Shown: positions 27,799 to 38,200 of the stretch, in pieces
Layout: each line of letters opens with the position of its first letter
How positions within the stretch are numbered: the first letter of the stretch is position 1
NCBI RefSeq assembly: GCF_011039275.1
Contig: NZ_JAAKGB010000001.1
Span: 248,001 to 312,000 of the forward strand
Reading direction: 5' to 3'
Length of the DNA: 64,000 nt
From: Streptococcus hyointestinalis
GTDB taxonomy: Bacteria; Bacillota; Bacilli; Lactobacillales; Streptococcaceae
The notes under the pieces: generated by a model
What the model was told of the DNA's origin: nothing
What the model saw: the letters and a program-made list of their open reading frames with translations, nothing else
Databases searched by the model: none
Translations under genes and position numbers: made by a program

Positions 27799-29940
27799 AT
27801 GACAAAACAAGTCTTTGAAACGACCTTTTTTGGACGACCTTTGAGCGTAGAAATTGGACAAGTGGCAAAACAAGCTAACGGTGCAGCGCTTATCCGCTAC
27901 GGTGAGACAACGGTCTTATCAGCTGCTGTCATGTCTAAAAAAATGGCAAGTGGCGACTTTTTCCCACTGCAAGTCAACTATGAGGAAAAAATGTATGCAG
28001 CAGGTAAGTTCCCAGGAGGCTTTAACAAGCGTGAGGGACGTCCTTCGCTAGATGCGACCTTGACGGCGAGACTGATTGACCGCCCGATTCGTCCTATGTT
28101 TGCGGAAGGTTTTCGCAATGAAGTGCAAATCATCAATACCGTTCTCTCCTATGACGAGGACGCTTCAGCACCGATGGCAGCTATGTTTGGCTCATCGCTT
28201 GCCCTAGCCATTTCTGATATTCCTTTTGACGGACCTATCGCAGGGGTGCAGGTGGGCTACCTAGATGGTGAGCTTATCATCAACCCAAGTCAAGCGCAAA
28301 AAGAAAGCTCTCTTTTAGAGCTGACAGTTGCTGGTAGCCGTGACGCTATCAACATGGTCGAGTCAGGTGCCAAGGAATTATCTGAAGAGGTCATGCTAGA
28401 AGCGCTCCTTAAAGGGCATGAAGCGGTGCGTGACTTGATTGCCTTCCAAGATGAGATTGTAAAAGCTGTCGGCAAGGAAAAGGCAGAAGTTGAGCTCTTG
28501 CAGGTAGACGCTGACCTCCAAGCCGAAATCATCCAAAACTACAACAGCCAACTGCAAGCAGCCGTGCAGGTCGAGGAAAAGAAAGCCCGTGAAGCGGCAA
28601 CCGAAGCTATCAAGGAAGAAGTCATCGCAGCTTATGAGGAAAAACACGCTGAGCACGAAGAGTTTGAGCGTATCATGCGTGACGTGGCAGAGATTCTCGA
28701 GCAGATGGAGCACGCTGAGGTGCGCCGTCTCATCACCGAGGACAAAATCCGCCCTGACGGACGTCGTGTGGACGAGATTCGTCCTTTGGAAGCAGAGATT
28801 GATTTCTTGCCAAAAGTGCACGGCTCTGGGCTCTTTACCCGTGGGCAAACGCAGGCTCTCTCTGTTCTGACTTTAGCGCCTATGGGTGAGACGCAGATTG
28901 TAGACGGGCTTGACCCAGAATACAAAAAGCGTTTTCTTCACCACTATAATTTCCCACAGTACTCTGTCGGAGAGACAGGACGCTACGGTGCGCCAGGGCG
29001 TCGTGAGTTGGGGCATGGTGCGCTGGGTGAACGTGCGCTTGCACAAGTCTTGCCAAGTTTAGAAGAGTTCCCTTATGCCATTCGTTTGGTGGCTGAGGTC
29101 TTGGAGTCTAATGGTTCGTCTTCACAAGCCTCTATCTGTGCAGGAACCTTAGCTTTGATGGCTGGTGGTGTGCCAATCAAAGCGCCGGTTGCTGGGATTG
29201 CTATGGGGTTGATTTCAGATGGTAGCAACTACACCATTTTGACCGATATTCAAGGGCTTGAGGACCACTTTGGTGACATGGACTTTAAGGTTGCTGGGAC
29301 TCGTGCGGGCATTACAGCGCTTCAGATGGACATCAAGATTAAAGGGATTACCCCACAAATCTTACAAGAAGCGCTTGCGCAAGCCAAGAAAGCACGCTTT
29401 GAGATTTTGGACTTGATTGAGGCAACCATCCCAGAACCACGTAAAGAGTTGGCACCGACAGCGCCTAAGATTGACACCATCAAGATTGACGTGGATAAGA
29501 TTAAGGTCGTTATCGGAAAAGGTGGCGAGACCATTGACAAGATTATCGACGAGACAGGTGTCAAGATTGACATCGATGAAGAGGGTAATGTCTCTATCTA
29601 CTCAAGCGACCAAGACGCTATTAACCGAGCTAAGGAAATCATCGCAAGCCTCGTGCGTGAAGCCAAGGTCGGTGAGGTTTATCACAATGCCAAGGTCGTG
29701 CGTATCGAGAAATTCGGAGCCTTTGTCAATCTCTTTGACAAGACCGACGCTTTGGTGCACATCTCTGAGATTGCTTGGACACGTACCGAAAAAGTCTCTG
29801 ACGTCCTAGAGGTCGGCGAAGAGGTCGATGTCAAGGTCATCAAGATTGACGACAAAGGACGTATTGATGCGTCTATGAAGGCGTTACTACCAAGACCAAA
29901 ACCAGCTAAACCTGCTAAAGGAGAGGACAACCATGAGTAA
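27799..29940 (+). CDS. pnp: Polyribonucleotide nucleotidyltransferase (PNPase)
   Basis: This 713-residue enzyme performs phosphorolytic 3'-5' RNA decay. The domains are RNase PH-like 1 (about 10-140), a helical linker, RNase PH-like 2 (about 310-545, with [14 protein letters not shown] and the [13 protein letters not shown] active-site loop), KH (about 550-615, [13 protein letters not shown]) and S1 (about 620-690, ending in the [13 protein letters not shown] motif). The open frame begins four codons upstream, but the ATG at 27799 with TGGAGA before it gives the family N-terminus ([14 protein letters not shown]). It overlaps the next gene by 8 bases and heads the cysE-cysS operon. Confidence 0.97.
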   Translation: MTKQVFETTFFGRPLSVEIGQVAKQANGAALIRYGETTVLSAAVMSKKMASGDFFPLQVNYEEKMYAAGKFPGGFNKREGRPSLDATLTARLIDRPIRPMFAEGFRNEVQIINTVLSYDEDASAPMAAMFGSSLALAISDIPFDGPIAGVQVGYLDGELIINPSQAQKESSLLELTVAGSRDAINMVESGAKELSEEVMLEALLKGHEAVRDLIAFQDEIVKAVGKEKAEVELLQVDADLQAEIIQNYNSQLQAAVQVEEKKAREAATEAIKEEVIAAYEEKHAEHEEFERIMRDVAEILEQMEHAEVRRLITEDKIRPDGRRVDEIRPLEAEIDFLPKVHGSGLFTRGQTQALSVLTLAPMGETQIVDGLDPEYKKRFLHHYNFPQYSVGETGRYGAPGRRELGHGALGERALAQVLPSLEEFPYAIRLVAEVLESNGSSSQASICAGTLALMAGGVPIKAPVAGIAMGLISDGSNYTILTDIQGLEDHFGDMDFKVAGTRAGITALQMDIKIKGITPQILQEALAQAKKARFEILDLIEATIPEPRKELAPTAPKIDTIKIDVDKIKVVIGKGGETIDKIIDETGVKIDIDEEGNVSIYSSDQDAINRAKEIIASLVREAKVGEVYHNAKVVRIEKFGAFVNLFDKTDALVHISEIAWTRTEKVSDVLEVGEEVDVKVIKIDDKGRIDASMKALLPRPKPAKPAKGEDNHE

Positions 29941-30685
29941 ATTTACAGAGTTTGATTTTCGCTTACGTGCCTTTTTAAAAGAGCCTGACCATTTTCTAAA
30001 TGGTATCGCTCTTGTGGATGCTTTTCATACTATGTCAATCCTAGCGCCAAAAGAGCCTTATGCGATTGAAGTTGATGGGCAAAAGGTTGTGCCTGTCTTT
30101 ACAACAGCAGCGGACTTAGAGGCTTTTAAAGCCGTTCAAGAAAGCAGTCACAAGCAAAAATGGGTTGAGCGTATTGCTTTTGATGTCATGGAAGAGGAAA
30201 TCTCCCAGTCGCTTGACGGGCTGGCTTTCAACCTCAAACCCGAAGAAAACAGCGATAACAGTGTCGTCTTTACCAATAGCGAGCTAGTGCCTTACATCAA
30301 CCAGTTGACAAGTGTTGTCAACACTCTTATGACTGAGGAAAATACAGACGCTGACATCATGGACAAGGTCTACTTGGTGCCTGTCTTTGTCTTTCCTAAG
30401 GGGGATGAGCAGTTTGAGCGTCTTTTCCCGACAATGGCAACGCCAGAAGGCAAGAGCTATGTGCCTGCCTTTACAACGCTTGACAGCTTTGCCAAGTGGT
30501 ATAATAACCCAGAGTTTGGTGTTCCTTTTAGGGAAAATCAAGGTGTCGTTGTCACATGGACCATCAACGACATTTACCGTCCACGTAACGGCGAAGAGGA
30601 TTTAGAAGAAACCTTTGGCGTAGCCATCAATCCTTTTGATGAACAGCAGATTTTAGTGGATTGGTCCGATATTGAAAGTGAATGA
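29933..30685 (+). CDS. SseB-family protein of unknown function
   Basis: A 250-residue soluble protein. It contains two related halves, each with the pattern [14 protein letters not shown] (about 44-57) or [14 protein letters not shown] (about 170-183), typical of the SseB N-terminal domain, here duplicated. There is no signal peptide or membrane segment. Its ATG lies inside the last codons of pnp (8-base overlap) and cysE follows after 8 bases, so it is part of the pnp operon. Function in streptococci is unknown. Confidence 0.7.
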   Translation: MSKFTEFDFRLRAFLKEPDHFLNGIALVDAFHTMSILAPKEPYAIEVDGQKVVPVFTTAADLEAFKAVQESSHKQKWVERIAFDVMEEEISQSLDGLAFNLKPEENSDNSVVFTNSELVPYINQLTSVVNTLMTEENTDADIMDKVYLVPVFVFPKGDEQFERLFPTMATPEGKSYVPAFTTLDSFAKWYNNPEFGVPFRENQGVVVTWTINDIYRPRNGEEDLEETFGVAINPFDEQQILVDWSDIESE

Positions 30686-30693
30686 GGTAGTTT

Positions 30694-31317
30694 ATGGGCT
30701 GGTGGAGAGAAACCATACAAGTTGTAAAAGAAAATGACCCTGCGGCAAGGAGCTCGCTTGAGGTGCTTTTGACCTATCCTGGTGTCAAGGCTCTGGCTGC
30801 GCACCGCCTATCGCACTTTCTTTGGAGACATGGTTTCAAACTCTTAGCTCGTATGCACAGCCAGTTTTGGCGCTTCTGGACACAGATTGAGATTCACCCA
30901 GGAGCACAAATAGAACAAGGTGTCTTTATTGACCACGGCTCAGGGCTTGTGATAGGTGAGACGGCTGTCGTTGAGAGCGGAGCCATGCTCTATCACGGTG
31001 TGACCTTGGGAGGTACTGGCAAGGACGTTGGTAAACGCCACCCAACTGTTCGCCGTGGTGCTCTCATCTCGGCGCATGCTCAGGTGATTGGACCTGTCGA
31101 GATTGGAGAAAACGCCAAGGTGGGGGCAGCCGCAGTCGTTGTCTCAGACGTGCCAAGTGATGTGACGGTCGTTGGCATTCCTGCTAAGGTCGTGCGTGTG
31201 CATGGCAAAAAGGATAAGGACGCCATTCACCAAATAGAAGAAGAGCGTGAGTCCAAATACTACACCTCAAAGCTAGACCAACTCCGCCATGAAAGTCTCC
31301 ACTCCTCAAACCTCTAA
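30694..31317 (+). CDS. cysE: Serine O-acetyltransferase
   Basis: A 207-residue enzyme that acetylates L-serine with acetyl-CoA, the first step of cysteine synthesis. An N-terminal helical part (about 1-65) precedes a left-handed beta-helix of hexapeptide repeats (about 68-170), including IDHGSGLVIGETAVV and YHGVTLGGTG, which holds the catalytic His of the GDHG-type region and the Asp/His pair. It is shorter than enterobacterial CysE and matches Gram-positive enzymes. It lies directly upstream of cysS, grouping cysteine supply with cysteinyl-tRNA charging. Confidence 0.93.
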   Translation: MGWWRETIQVVKENDPAARSSLEVLLTYPGVKALAAHRLSHFLWRHGFKLLARMHSQFWRFWTQIEIHPGAQIEQGVFIDHGSGLVIGETAVVESGAMLYHGVTLGGTGKDVGKRHPTVRRGALISAHAQVIGPVEIGENAKVGAAAVVVSDVPSDVTVVGIPAKVVRVHGKKDKDAIHQIEEERESKYYTSKLDQLRHESLHSSNL

Positions 31318-31344
31318 AAGGTGAGATAGCAAAGGAATGAAAAG

Positions 31345-32688
31345 ATGATAAAAATTTACGATACAATGACGAGAAACTTGCGAGACTTTGTCCCGCTTGA
31401 AGAAGGAAAAGTCAAGATGTATGTCTGCGGTCCGACGGTCTACAACTACATCCACGTGGGCAATGCCAGAAGTGTTGTGGCTTTTGATACTATTCGTCGC
31501 TACTTTGAGTACAAGGGCTATGACGTGACTTACGTGTCCAACTTTACCGATGTGGATGACAAGATTATTAGAGGTGCGCTTGACGCTGGCATGACCACCA
31601 AGGCTTTTTCGGACAAGTTTATCGCTGCCTTTATGGAGGATGTCAAGGCGCTTGGTGTCAAGCCTGCTAGTAAAAACCCTCGTGTCATCGATTATATGAG
31701 TGACATCATGGACTTCATTGAGGTCTTGATTGACAAGGGCTACGCCTACGCTTCAGAGGGTGATGTGTATTTTCGTGTGGAAAAAGCGCCCAACTACGGC
31801 AAATTAGCCAATAAAACCCTAGAAGAGCTCGAGGTAGGGGCTTCAGGTCGTGTTGATGAGGAAACCAGTCGCAAGGAAAATCCGCTGGACTTTGCCCTCT
31901 GGAAGAAAGCCAAGGCAGGAGAAGTGTCTTGGGAAAGCCCTTGGGGCTTGGGGCGTCCTGGTTGGCACATCGAGTGCTCTGTCATGGCGACAGAGATTTT
32001 AGGTGACACCATTGACATTCACGGTGGTGGGTCTGACCTTGAGTTCCCTCATCACACCAATGAAATCGCTCAATCTGAAGCCAAAACTGGCAAGACCTTT
32101 GCCAACTACTGGATGCACAATGGCTTTGTCAATGTGGACGATGAAAAAATGTCCAAGTCGCTAGGGAATTTCGTGACTGTGCATGATCTGCTAGAGAGCG
32201 TGGACGGGCAGATTTTACGCTTCTTCCTCTCAACGCAGCACTACAGAAAGCCGATTAACTTCACCGAAAAAGCACTCCATGACGCTAAAGCCAACCTTAA
32301 GTATCTCAAAAATACTTATTTGCTCCCTGTCAAGGAAGATATGGATACGACAGACTTAGCGCAGTTTGTGGCAGACTTTGAGGCAGCTATGGATGATGAT
32401 TTCAATACTGCAAACGGTATCACCGTCATCTTTGAGCTTGCCAAGTGGATTAACTCTGGGCACTATAGCGAAGAGGTCAAAGAGACTTTTGCACAACTGC
32501 TGTCTATTTTTGGTATCGTCTTTGAAGAAGAGGTGCTTGATTCTGACATTGAAGCTTTGATTGAAAAGCGTCAGCTGGCACGCCAAAACCGTGATTTTGC
32601 CACAGCAGATAAAATTCGAGACGAGCTGGCTGAAAAAGGCATTAAACTCCTTGATACCAAGGACGGTGTGAGGTGGACACGTGACTAA
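31345..32688 (+). CDS. cysS: Cysteinyl-tRNA synthetase
   Basis: A 447-residue class I synthetase. The first zinc-ligand Cys is in YVCGPTVYN, followed by the HIGH-like YIHVGNAR (about 36-43). The zinc site continues at HIECS and HHTNE, and the KMSKS loop is DDEKMSKSLGNF (about 265-276). C-terminal DALR and anticodon-binding regions follow. It is preceded by AAGGAATG and overlaps the Mini-III gene by 8 bases. No T-box leader is visible, so the gene depends on the operon promoter upstream. Confidence 0.97.
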   Translation: MIKIYDTMTRNLRDFVPLEEGKVKMYVCGPTVYNYIHVGNARSVVAFDTIRRYFEYKGYDVTYVSNFTDVDDKIIRGALDAGMTTKAFSDKFIAAFMEDVKALGVKPASKNPRVIDYMSDIMDFIEVLIDKGYAYASEGDVYFRVEKAPNYGKLANKTLEELEVGASGRVDEETSRKENPLDFALWKKAKAGEVSWESPWGLGRPGWHIECSVMATEILGDTIDIHGGGSDLEFPHHTNEIAQSEAKTGKTFANYWMHNGFVNVDDEKMSKSLGNFVTVHDLLESVDGQILRFFLSTQHYRKPINFTEKALHDAKANLKYLKNTYLLPVKEDMDTTDLAQFVADFEAAMDDDFNTANGITVIFELAKWINSGHYSEEVKETFAQLLSIFGIVFEEEVLDSDIEALIEKRQLARQNRDFATADKIRDELAEKGIKLLDTKDGVRWTRD

Positions 32689-33082
32689 TTTGGATGTCAA
32701 TCTTATCAATGGTATTGCTCTCGCCTTTGAGGGGGATGCGGTTTATGCCATGTATATCCGCCGTCATCTCATCTTTCAAGGTATGACAAAGCCGCAAAAG
32801 CTCCACCAAAAAGCGACACGCTACGTTTCAGCAAAAGCCCAAGCCATGCTGATTAGTCGCATGATAGAGGACAATCTCCTCAGTGATAAAGAGCTTGAGA
32901 TTTACAAGCGTGGAAGAAACGCTCACAGCCACACCAAGGCTAAAAATGCTGATGTCGTGACCTACCGCATGTCAACAGGCTTTGAAGCGCTGCTGGGCTA
33001 TCTCCACATGACTGAAAATATAGAGCGCCTTGAGGAGCTGATTGCTTGGTGCATTGAAACTGTCGAAAGAAAAGAGAACTAA
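32681..33082 (+). CDS. mrnC: Mini-ribonuclease III
   Basis: A 133-residue RNase III catalytic domain without a dsRNA-binding domain. It matures 23S rRNA. IALAFEGDAVYAMYIRRHL (about 10-28) is the family signature, with the acidic metal ligands in E-x-x-D, and RGRNAHSHTKAK is the conserved basic motif. The start is GTG at 32681, overlapping cysS; length and N-terminus (NLDVNLINGIALA) fit the family. It immediately follows cysS, as in other Firmicutes, and its stop touches the start of rlmB. Confidence 0.92.
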   Translation: MTNLDVNLINGIALAFEGDAVYAMYIRRHLIFQGMTKPQKLHQKATRYVSAKAQAMLISRMIEDNLLSDKELEIYKRGRNAHSHTKAKNADVVTYRMSTGFEALLGYLHMTENIERLEELIAWCIETVERKEN

Positions 33083-33816
33083 TGCGTATGGAAACAAATG
33101 ATATCGTCTACGGACTGCACGCTGTAACAGAAAGCCTGCAAGCCAATACCGGCAATAAACTCTACATCCAAGAAGACCTCCGTGGCAAAAATGTTGACAA
33201 AATCAAGCTCCTTGCCAAGGAGAAAAAGGTCTCTATCTCTTGGACACCTAAAAAAACGCTGTCTGACATGTGTGATGGCGGTGTCCACCAAGGTTTTGTC
33301 CTCAAGGTGGCAGCCTTTAGCTATACAGAGCTTGATTTTCTCCTCAAAAAAGCAGAGCAAGAGGACAATCCCCTCATTCTCATCCTAGATGGGCTGACCG
33401 ATCCGCACAATCTCGGCTCTATTTTGCGAACGGCAGATGCGACCAATGTCTGCGGGGTCATTATTCCTAAGCACCGCTCTGTGGGGATCACTCCTGTTGT
33501 GGCAAAGACCGCAACAGGTGCGCTTGAGCATGTGCCTATTTGTCGTGTGACCAATCTCAGCCAGACCCTAGATAAGCTAAAAGCGGCTGGCTTTTGGATT
33601 TTTGGAACGGACATGAACGGCACCCCTTCTCACAAGTGGAACACCCAAGGCAAGCTAGCGCTTATCATTGGTAACGAAGGTAAGGGTATCTCTAAAAATA
33701 TTAAAAAGCAAGTGGATGAGATGATTACTATCCCGATGAATGGGCATGTGCAGAGCTTAAACGCCAGTGTCGCTGCCGCCCTTCTCATGTATGAAGTGTT
33801 TCGCAATCGCCTATGA
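33082..33816 (+). CDS. rlmB: TrmH-family rRNA 2'-O-methyltransferase (RlmB-like)
   Basis: A 244-residue SPOUT-class enzyme that would methylate the 2'-OH of a 23S rRNA guanosine (G2251 in E. coli numbering). An N-terminal L30e-like substrate-binding domain (about 5-75) is followed by the knotted catalytic domain with motif 1 DGLTDPHNLGSILRTAD (about 97-113), motif 2 IIGNEGKGIS (about 195-204) and motif 3 MNGHVQSLNASVAAALLMYE. The ATG at 33082 overlaps the mrnC stop; an ATG two codons later is also possible. It is part of the pnp-cysS operon. Confidence 0.92.
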   Translation: MRMETNDIVYGLHAVTESLQANTGNKLYIQEDLRGKNVDKIKLLAKEKKVSISWTPKKTLSDMCDGGVHQGFVLKVAAFSYTELDFLLKKAEQEDNPLILILDGLTDPHNLGSILRTADATNVCGVIIPKHRSVGITPVVAKTATGALEHVPICRVTNLSQTLDKLKAAGFWIFGTDMNGTPSHKWNTQGKLALIIGNEGKGISKNIKKQVDEMITIPMNGHVQSLNASVAAALLMYEVFRNRL

Positions 33817-34334
33817 GAAAGAAGAATATCCTACTTGTTGACGGCTACAACATGATTGCCTTTTGGGAGTCTACCCGTCAACTCTTTAAGACCAATCGCT
33901 TGGACGAAGCACGTGAAGTGCTTCTTAGAAAGCTCAATCACTATGCGCATTTTGAGCATATAGAGATTATCTGTGTTTTTGACGCCCAGCATGTGCCGGG
34001 GCATCGCCAGCAATACGATAGCTACCAGATTAGTGTCGTCTTTACCAAGGAAGATGAGACCGCTGACAGCTATATTGAGCGCTTAGCGGCTGAGCTCAAT
34101 CAGTCCGCACGCTATCTAGTCTCTGTCGCTACTAGCGACCTCAATGAGCAGTGGACCGTGTTTTCCCAAGGCGCTCTGCGAGTGTCTGCTCGTGAGCTTG
34201 AGCAGCGAGTGGAGACGGTCAAGTCTGACCTTGATAAGATGTCAGCCCACATTGACCTCACCACACCACGCCTAGGCTCGCTTGATGACACCCAACTCAA
34301 CCAACTAAAGCAACTGCTAGATGATATGGAGTAA
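33813..34334 (+). CDS. NYN-domain RNA nuclease (YacP/Rae1-like)
   Basis: A 173-residue PIN-like fold protein. LLVDGYNMIAFW (about 7-18) carries the defining Asp-Gly-Tyr-Asn, and VFDAQHVPG and TADSYIERL hold the further acidic residues expected at the metal site. B. subtilis YacP (Rae1) is a ribosome-associated endoribonuclease, and gene order cysS-mrnC-rlmB-yacP is conserved in Firmicutes. Its start overlaps rlmB by four bases and a strong terminator ends the operon behind it. Confidence 0.87.
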   Translation: MRKKNILLVDGYNMIAFWESTRQLFKTNRLDEAREVLLRKLNHYAHFEHIEIICVFDAQHVPGHRQQYDSYQISVVFTKEDETADSYIERLAAELNQSARYLVSVATSDLNEQWTVFSQGALRVSARELEQRVETVKSDLDKMSAHIDLTTPRLGSLDDTQLNQLKQLLDDME

Positions 34335-34335
34335 G

Positions 34336-34374
34336 AGAAAACCCCGCAAGGACATAATCCTTGCGGGGCTTTTT
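34336..34374 (+). terminator. Terminator of the pnp-cysS-NYN operon
   Basis: CCCCGCAAGGA (34342-34352), loop CATAA, TCCTTGCGGGG (34358-34368), then CTTTTTG. Confidence 0.9.
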
Positions 34375-34467
34375 GTTGACTTGCCTGCCGAAACCAAGAG
34401 AAGACACCTCATCTTCCTGTTTTGTAGATGTAATGCCATAACCGAGGTCGTTTATTTTTGAAAAACT

Positions 34468-35034
34468 TTAAGGTTCCATAGTAAGGTAATCGTATAAAGG
34501 AGATTTAACGAGCTGCAAAAAGTCTTCCTTAAACAGTCCCGGCGGTGTCGGTTTCTCTTGTGTAATCCAATCTTTAATAATCATCGTCGTCTGTTCCACG
34601 ATGAGTTGGATGAGAACTTCGTCAGGCAAGTGAAAAATCTCACTCTTAGGGCGGATATTTCTCATGCCCCATTTAGTGTAGGTTGACACGATAAATCCTT
34701 CAAATGAGGGATCAATAGCAGAAGTGTATAAACAACTAATCCACTTTCTATTTTTATAAATAGTCGGAAGGACATTTTCTGCTACGTAGTCAAACGGGTT
34801 GACGTTGCTCGTCATATCATAATTATCGTAAATCTGATAGATCTGCTCGTCAATGAGATTATGGACATAGTCTATAATCTCTTGGAAATTTTTAAAATGT
34901 TTTTGATAGATGGCTTGCCGAGAAATACCAGCTTGTTCAGCGATTTCCACCATTGTGAAACTCGTCTTTTCAGGATGGTTGATAGCTAATTCAAAAAAAG
35001 CTTCAATAATTTTTTCACGTGTGTATTTTGCCAT
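34468..35034 (-). CDS. TetR/AcrR-family transcriptional regulator
   Basis: A 188-residue regulator with an N-terminal TetR HTH (about 5-50; TREKIIEAFFELA and MVEIAEQAGISRQAIYQKHF) and a helical effector-binding domain. The ATG at 35034 is five bases after AAGGAG, better than the GTG at 35040, which overlaps that site. It is transcribed away from the large adhesin gene, and a perfect 27-bp palindrome lies between the two starts. The simplest reading is that it represses the adhesin and itself. The coding DNA is A/T-rich relative to the operon on its left. Confidence 0.85.
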   Translation of the reverse strand: MAKYTREKIIEAFFELAINHPEKTSFTMVEIAEQAGISRQAIYQKHFKNFQEIIDYVHNLIDEQIYQIYDNYDMTSNVNPFDYVAENVLPTIYKNRKWISCLYTSAIDPSFEGFIVSTYTKWGMRNIRPKSEIFHLPDEVLIQLIVEQTTMIIKDWITQEKPTPPGLFKEDFLQLVKSPLYDYLTMEP

Positions 35035-35125
35035 GATCACTCCTTAACAAATATTAAAACGTTTCCATGAAAAGTATAACTCTTTTTTGAAAACAAGACA
35101 AATAAATCAAAGAGAAAACCCTTAC

Positions 35126-35152
35126 TTTATATTTACACTGTGTAAATATAAA
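35126..35152. promoter_or_regulatory. Perfect 27-bp palindrome, likely TetR operator
   Basis: Two 13-base arms (TTTATATTTACAC and GTGTAAATATAAA) around a single T. It sits directly upstream of the adhesin -35 and about 90 bases from the TetR start, where a dimeric repressor would act. Confidence 0.75.
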
Positions 35153-35156
35153 AAGA

Positions 35157-35184
35157 TTGCCTTCCCTTGAATATATGCTAGAAT
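35157..35184 (+). promoter_or_regulatory. Promoter of the Cna-type adhesin
   Basis: TTGCCT (35157-35162), a 16-base spacer ending in TGC (extended -10) and TAGAAT (35179-35184). The operator palindrome ends five bases before the -35. Confidence 0.6.
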
Positions 35185-35227
35185 GAAACTGTGGGCGTTT
35201 AAGCTTATTTTAAGAAGGAGGAAAATA

Positions 35228-38200
35228 ATGACGAAGCTAAGTAAAGTGATCGTCACCTTGTTATTACTTTTGGGTAGTATCTTTTCTGTAAAGACAGCGC
35301 TTGCAGATACAGTGGATATTACCGTTAGTAATCCTAGGTTGACGCAGAACAGTTTGAGAGGGGCGGACTCAACCGAATTTGCTTTTGATTTTGGGGTTCC
35401 TAACTCCGCAAAGTCAGGAGATAAAACGGTTATTTCATTGCCAGAGGAGCTGAATTTTCAGCGTAATCAAGAATTCAACGTCTATGCTCCTGATGGGCAA
35501 ACCGTTGTAGCATCAGCGGTTATTGATACAGCAACGAAGACCTTGACCATGATCTATACCGACTACGTGGATACTCACGATGAGGTCACTGGATCTTTGT
35601 CAATGATCGTTAGGGCAGATACGACAAAGGTAACGACCAACAGAAAGATTCCTGCCTCAATCACAGTCAATGGTAATACCTTTACCATCGATAGTGGCGG
35701 TATTGACTACAATATCGGTGGTGATGAGGACAATGTCGATTTCTGGAAATATGGTTATGTTGATTACGACACGAACGAAATCACTTACCTCATCAACTTC
35801 AACACCAGAGGTGCTAGTGTATCAGATGTTGTTATTAAAGACCAGATCAACTCAGCAGGTTTGACTTATGTTGAAGGTAGCTTTAGAATCTCTGAAGGAA
35901 CATGGCGTAAGAACGCTCAAAACTACTGGGCATTAGACAATGCGACAGATGTAACAAATAATTACAATATCGTACGCTCTGCCGATAACAATGCTTTTAG
36001 TATTAACTTTGGGAACATTTCAAAAGGTTACTCTATCAAGTATAAGGTGAAAGCTTCATACGATTTGGTAAACGGTGAACAGCTTAAAAATGCTGCCACT
36101 TACAATTCAAACAGCATTCAGATCAATGAATCTAAAAACACGGTTTACTATCAATCAGCTAACGGACAAGCCAACGGTTACAACTACGATTTGACGATTA
36201 AAAAGGTAAATGAAGCTAATGAACCTCTTGCGGGAGCAGAGTTTACGGTTACTCGTAAGTCAAATGGTCAAGTTGTTGGTACTCTCACAACTGGTGCTGA
36301 TGGTACAGCAACGCTTAGCGGGCTCTTAAAGGATGAGTATGTCATCACAGAAACAAAAGCACCAGATGGCTATACGATTGCAGACCCTGTCACAGCAGTA
36401 GCTGACAATTCTACTGTGACCATCACAGATAAACGCTCAACGATTGACATTGCAGGAACTAAGACTTGGGACGATAATAATGACCAAGATGGTCTTCGTC
36501 CAAAATCTGTTAAAATCAACCTTTTAGCGAATGGAGAGGTTGTTGATAGTCGGACAGTAACAGCAGACGATAATTGGTCTTATAGCTTCACTGGTCTAAA
36601 ACAATACGACGATAATGGTAATCAAATCGTCTATACGGTTGCAGAAGATCCTGTAACAGGCTATACATCAACGGTTGATGGCTATAACATTACCAACACA
36701 CATACCCCAGAAACCACAGAAGTTTCTGGCAAGAAGACATGGAGTGATAACGAAGACCAAGACGGTAAACGTCCAAGCGTTATCACCGTTAACCTTCTAG
36801 CAAATGGCAAGAAAGTTGACTCACAACAAGTGAGCGCAGACAATAACTGGGCATACTCTTTCACTAACTTACCAAAATACGCAGATGGTAAGGAAATTGT
36901 CTACACTGTCACAGAGGACGCTGTTGACGGCTATACAACAACTATCAATGGCTACAACATCACCAATAGCTACACCCCAGGAAAGACTAGCTTCACTGTA
37001 ACCAAGGCTTGGGACGACAACAATGACCAAGACGGCAAACGTCCAAAGACTATTGACGTGCAATTGTACGCAAATGGTGAAAAATCTGGCGATGTGGTTA
37101 CCTTGAGTGCGGCTAACAACTGGACTTACACTTGGACTGGTCTTGCTCAAAAGGCGAAGAAGAAGGACATCGTCTACACTGTTAAGGAAGTCACAAAAGT
37201 AGATAACTACACTACAACAGTCGGCAATGTGGAAAACGGCAATGTGACGATCACCAACACACATACACCAGAAACCACAGAAGTTTCAGGACAAAAGACG
37301 TGGAGTGATAACGAAGACCAAGATGGCAAACGACCAAACTCTGTCACTGTTAACCTCTTGGCTAATGGTAAGCAAGTCGACTCACAACAAGTGAGCGCAG
37401 ACAATAACTGGGCATACTCATTTACTAATCTGCCAAAATACGCAGATGGTAAAGAAATTGTCTACACTGTCACAGAGGACGCTGTTGACGGCTATACAAC
37501 AGCTATCAACGGCTACAACATCACCAACAGCTACACCCCAGGAAAAACCAGTTTCACCGTAACTAAAGCTTGGGATGACAACAACGACCAAGACGGCAAA
37601 CGACCAAAGACTATTGACGTTCAACTCTATGCGAACGGTGAAAAATCTGGTGACGTGGTTACCTTGAGTGCAGCTAACAACTGGACCTATACATGGACAG
37701 GTCTTGCTCAAAAGGCTAAGAAGAAAGACATCGTCTACACTGTCAAAGAAGTCACTAAAGTGGATGGATACACCACCACAGTCGGCAATGTGGAAAACGG
37801 CAACGTGACGATTACCAACACACACTCTCCAGAAACGACAGAAGTTTCTGGTAAGAAGACATGGAAAGATAGCGACGACCAAGATGGCAAACGTCCAAGC
37901 GCTATCACCGTTAATCTTCTAGCAAATGGCAAGAAAGTTGACTCACAACAAGTGAGCGCAGATAATAACTGGGCATACTCATTTACTAATCTGCCAAAAT
38001 ACGCAGATGGTAAGGAAATTGTTTACACTGTCACAGAGGACGCTGTTGACGGCTATACAACAGTTATCAACGGCTACAACATCACCAACAGCTACACCCC
38101 AGGTAAGACCAGCTTCACTGTAACCAAGGCTTGGGACGATAACAACGACCAAGACGGCAAACGACCAAAGACTATTGACGTGCAACTCTATGCGAACGGT

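Noticed and set aside
28290..28925. Overlapping ORFs of 80-150 codons opposite pnp
   Set aside because: They are in the shadow of a well-conserved pnp coding region.
35183..35227. Upstream in-frame start of the Cna-type adhesin
   Set aside because: It would begin at about the -10 of the promoter and would place a charged segment (LRRRK) before the signal peptide. The ATG at 35228 follows AAGGAGGA.
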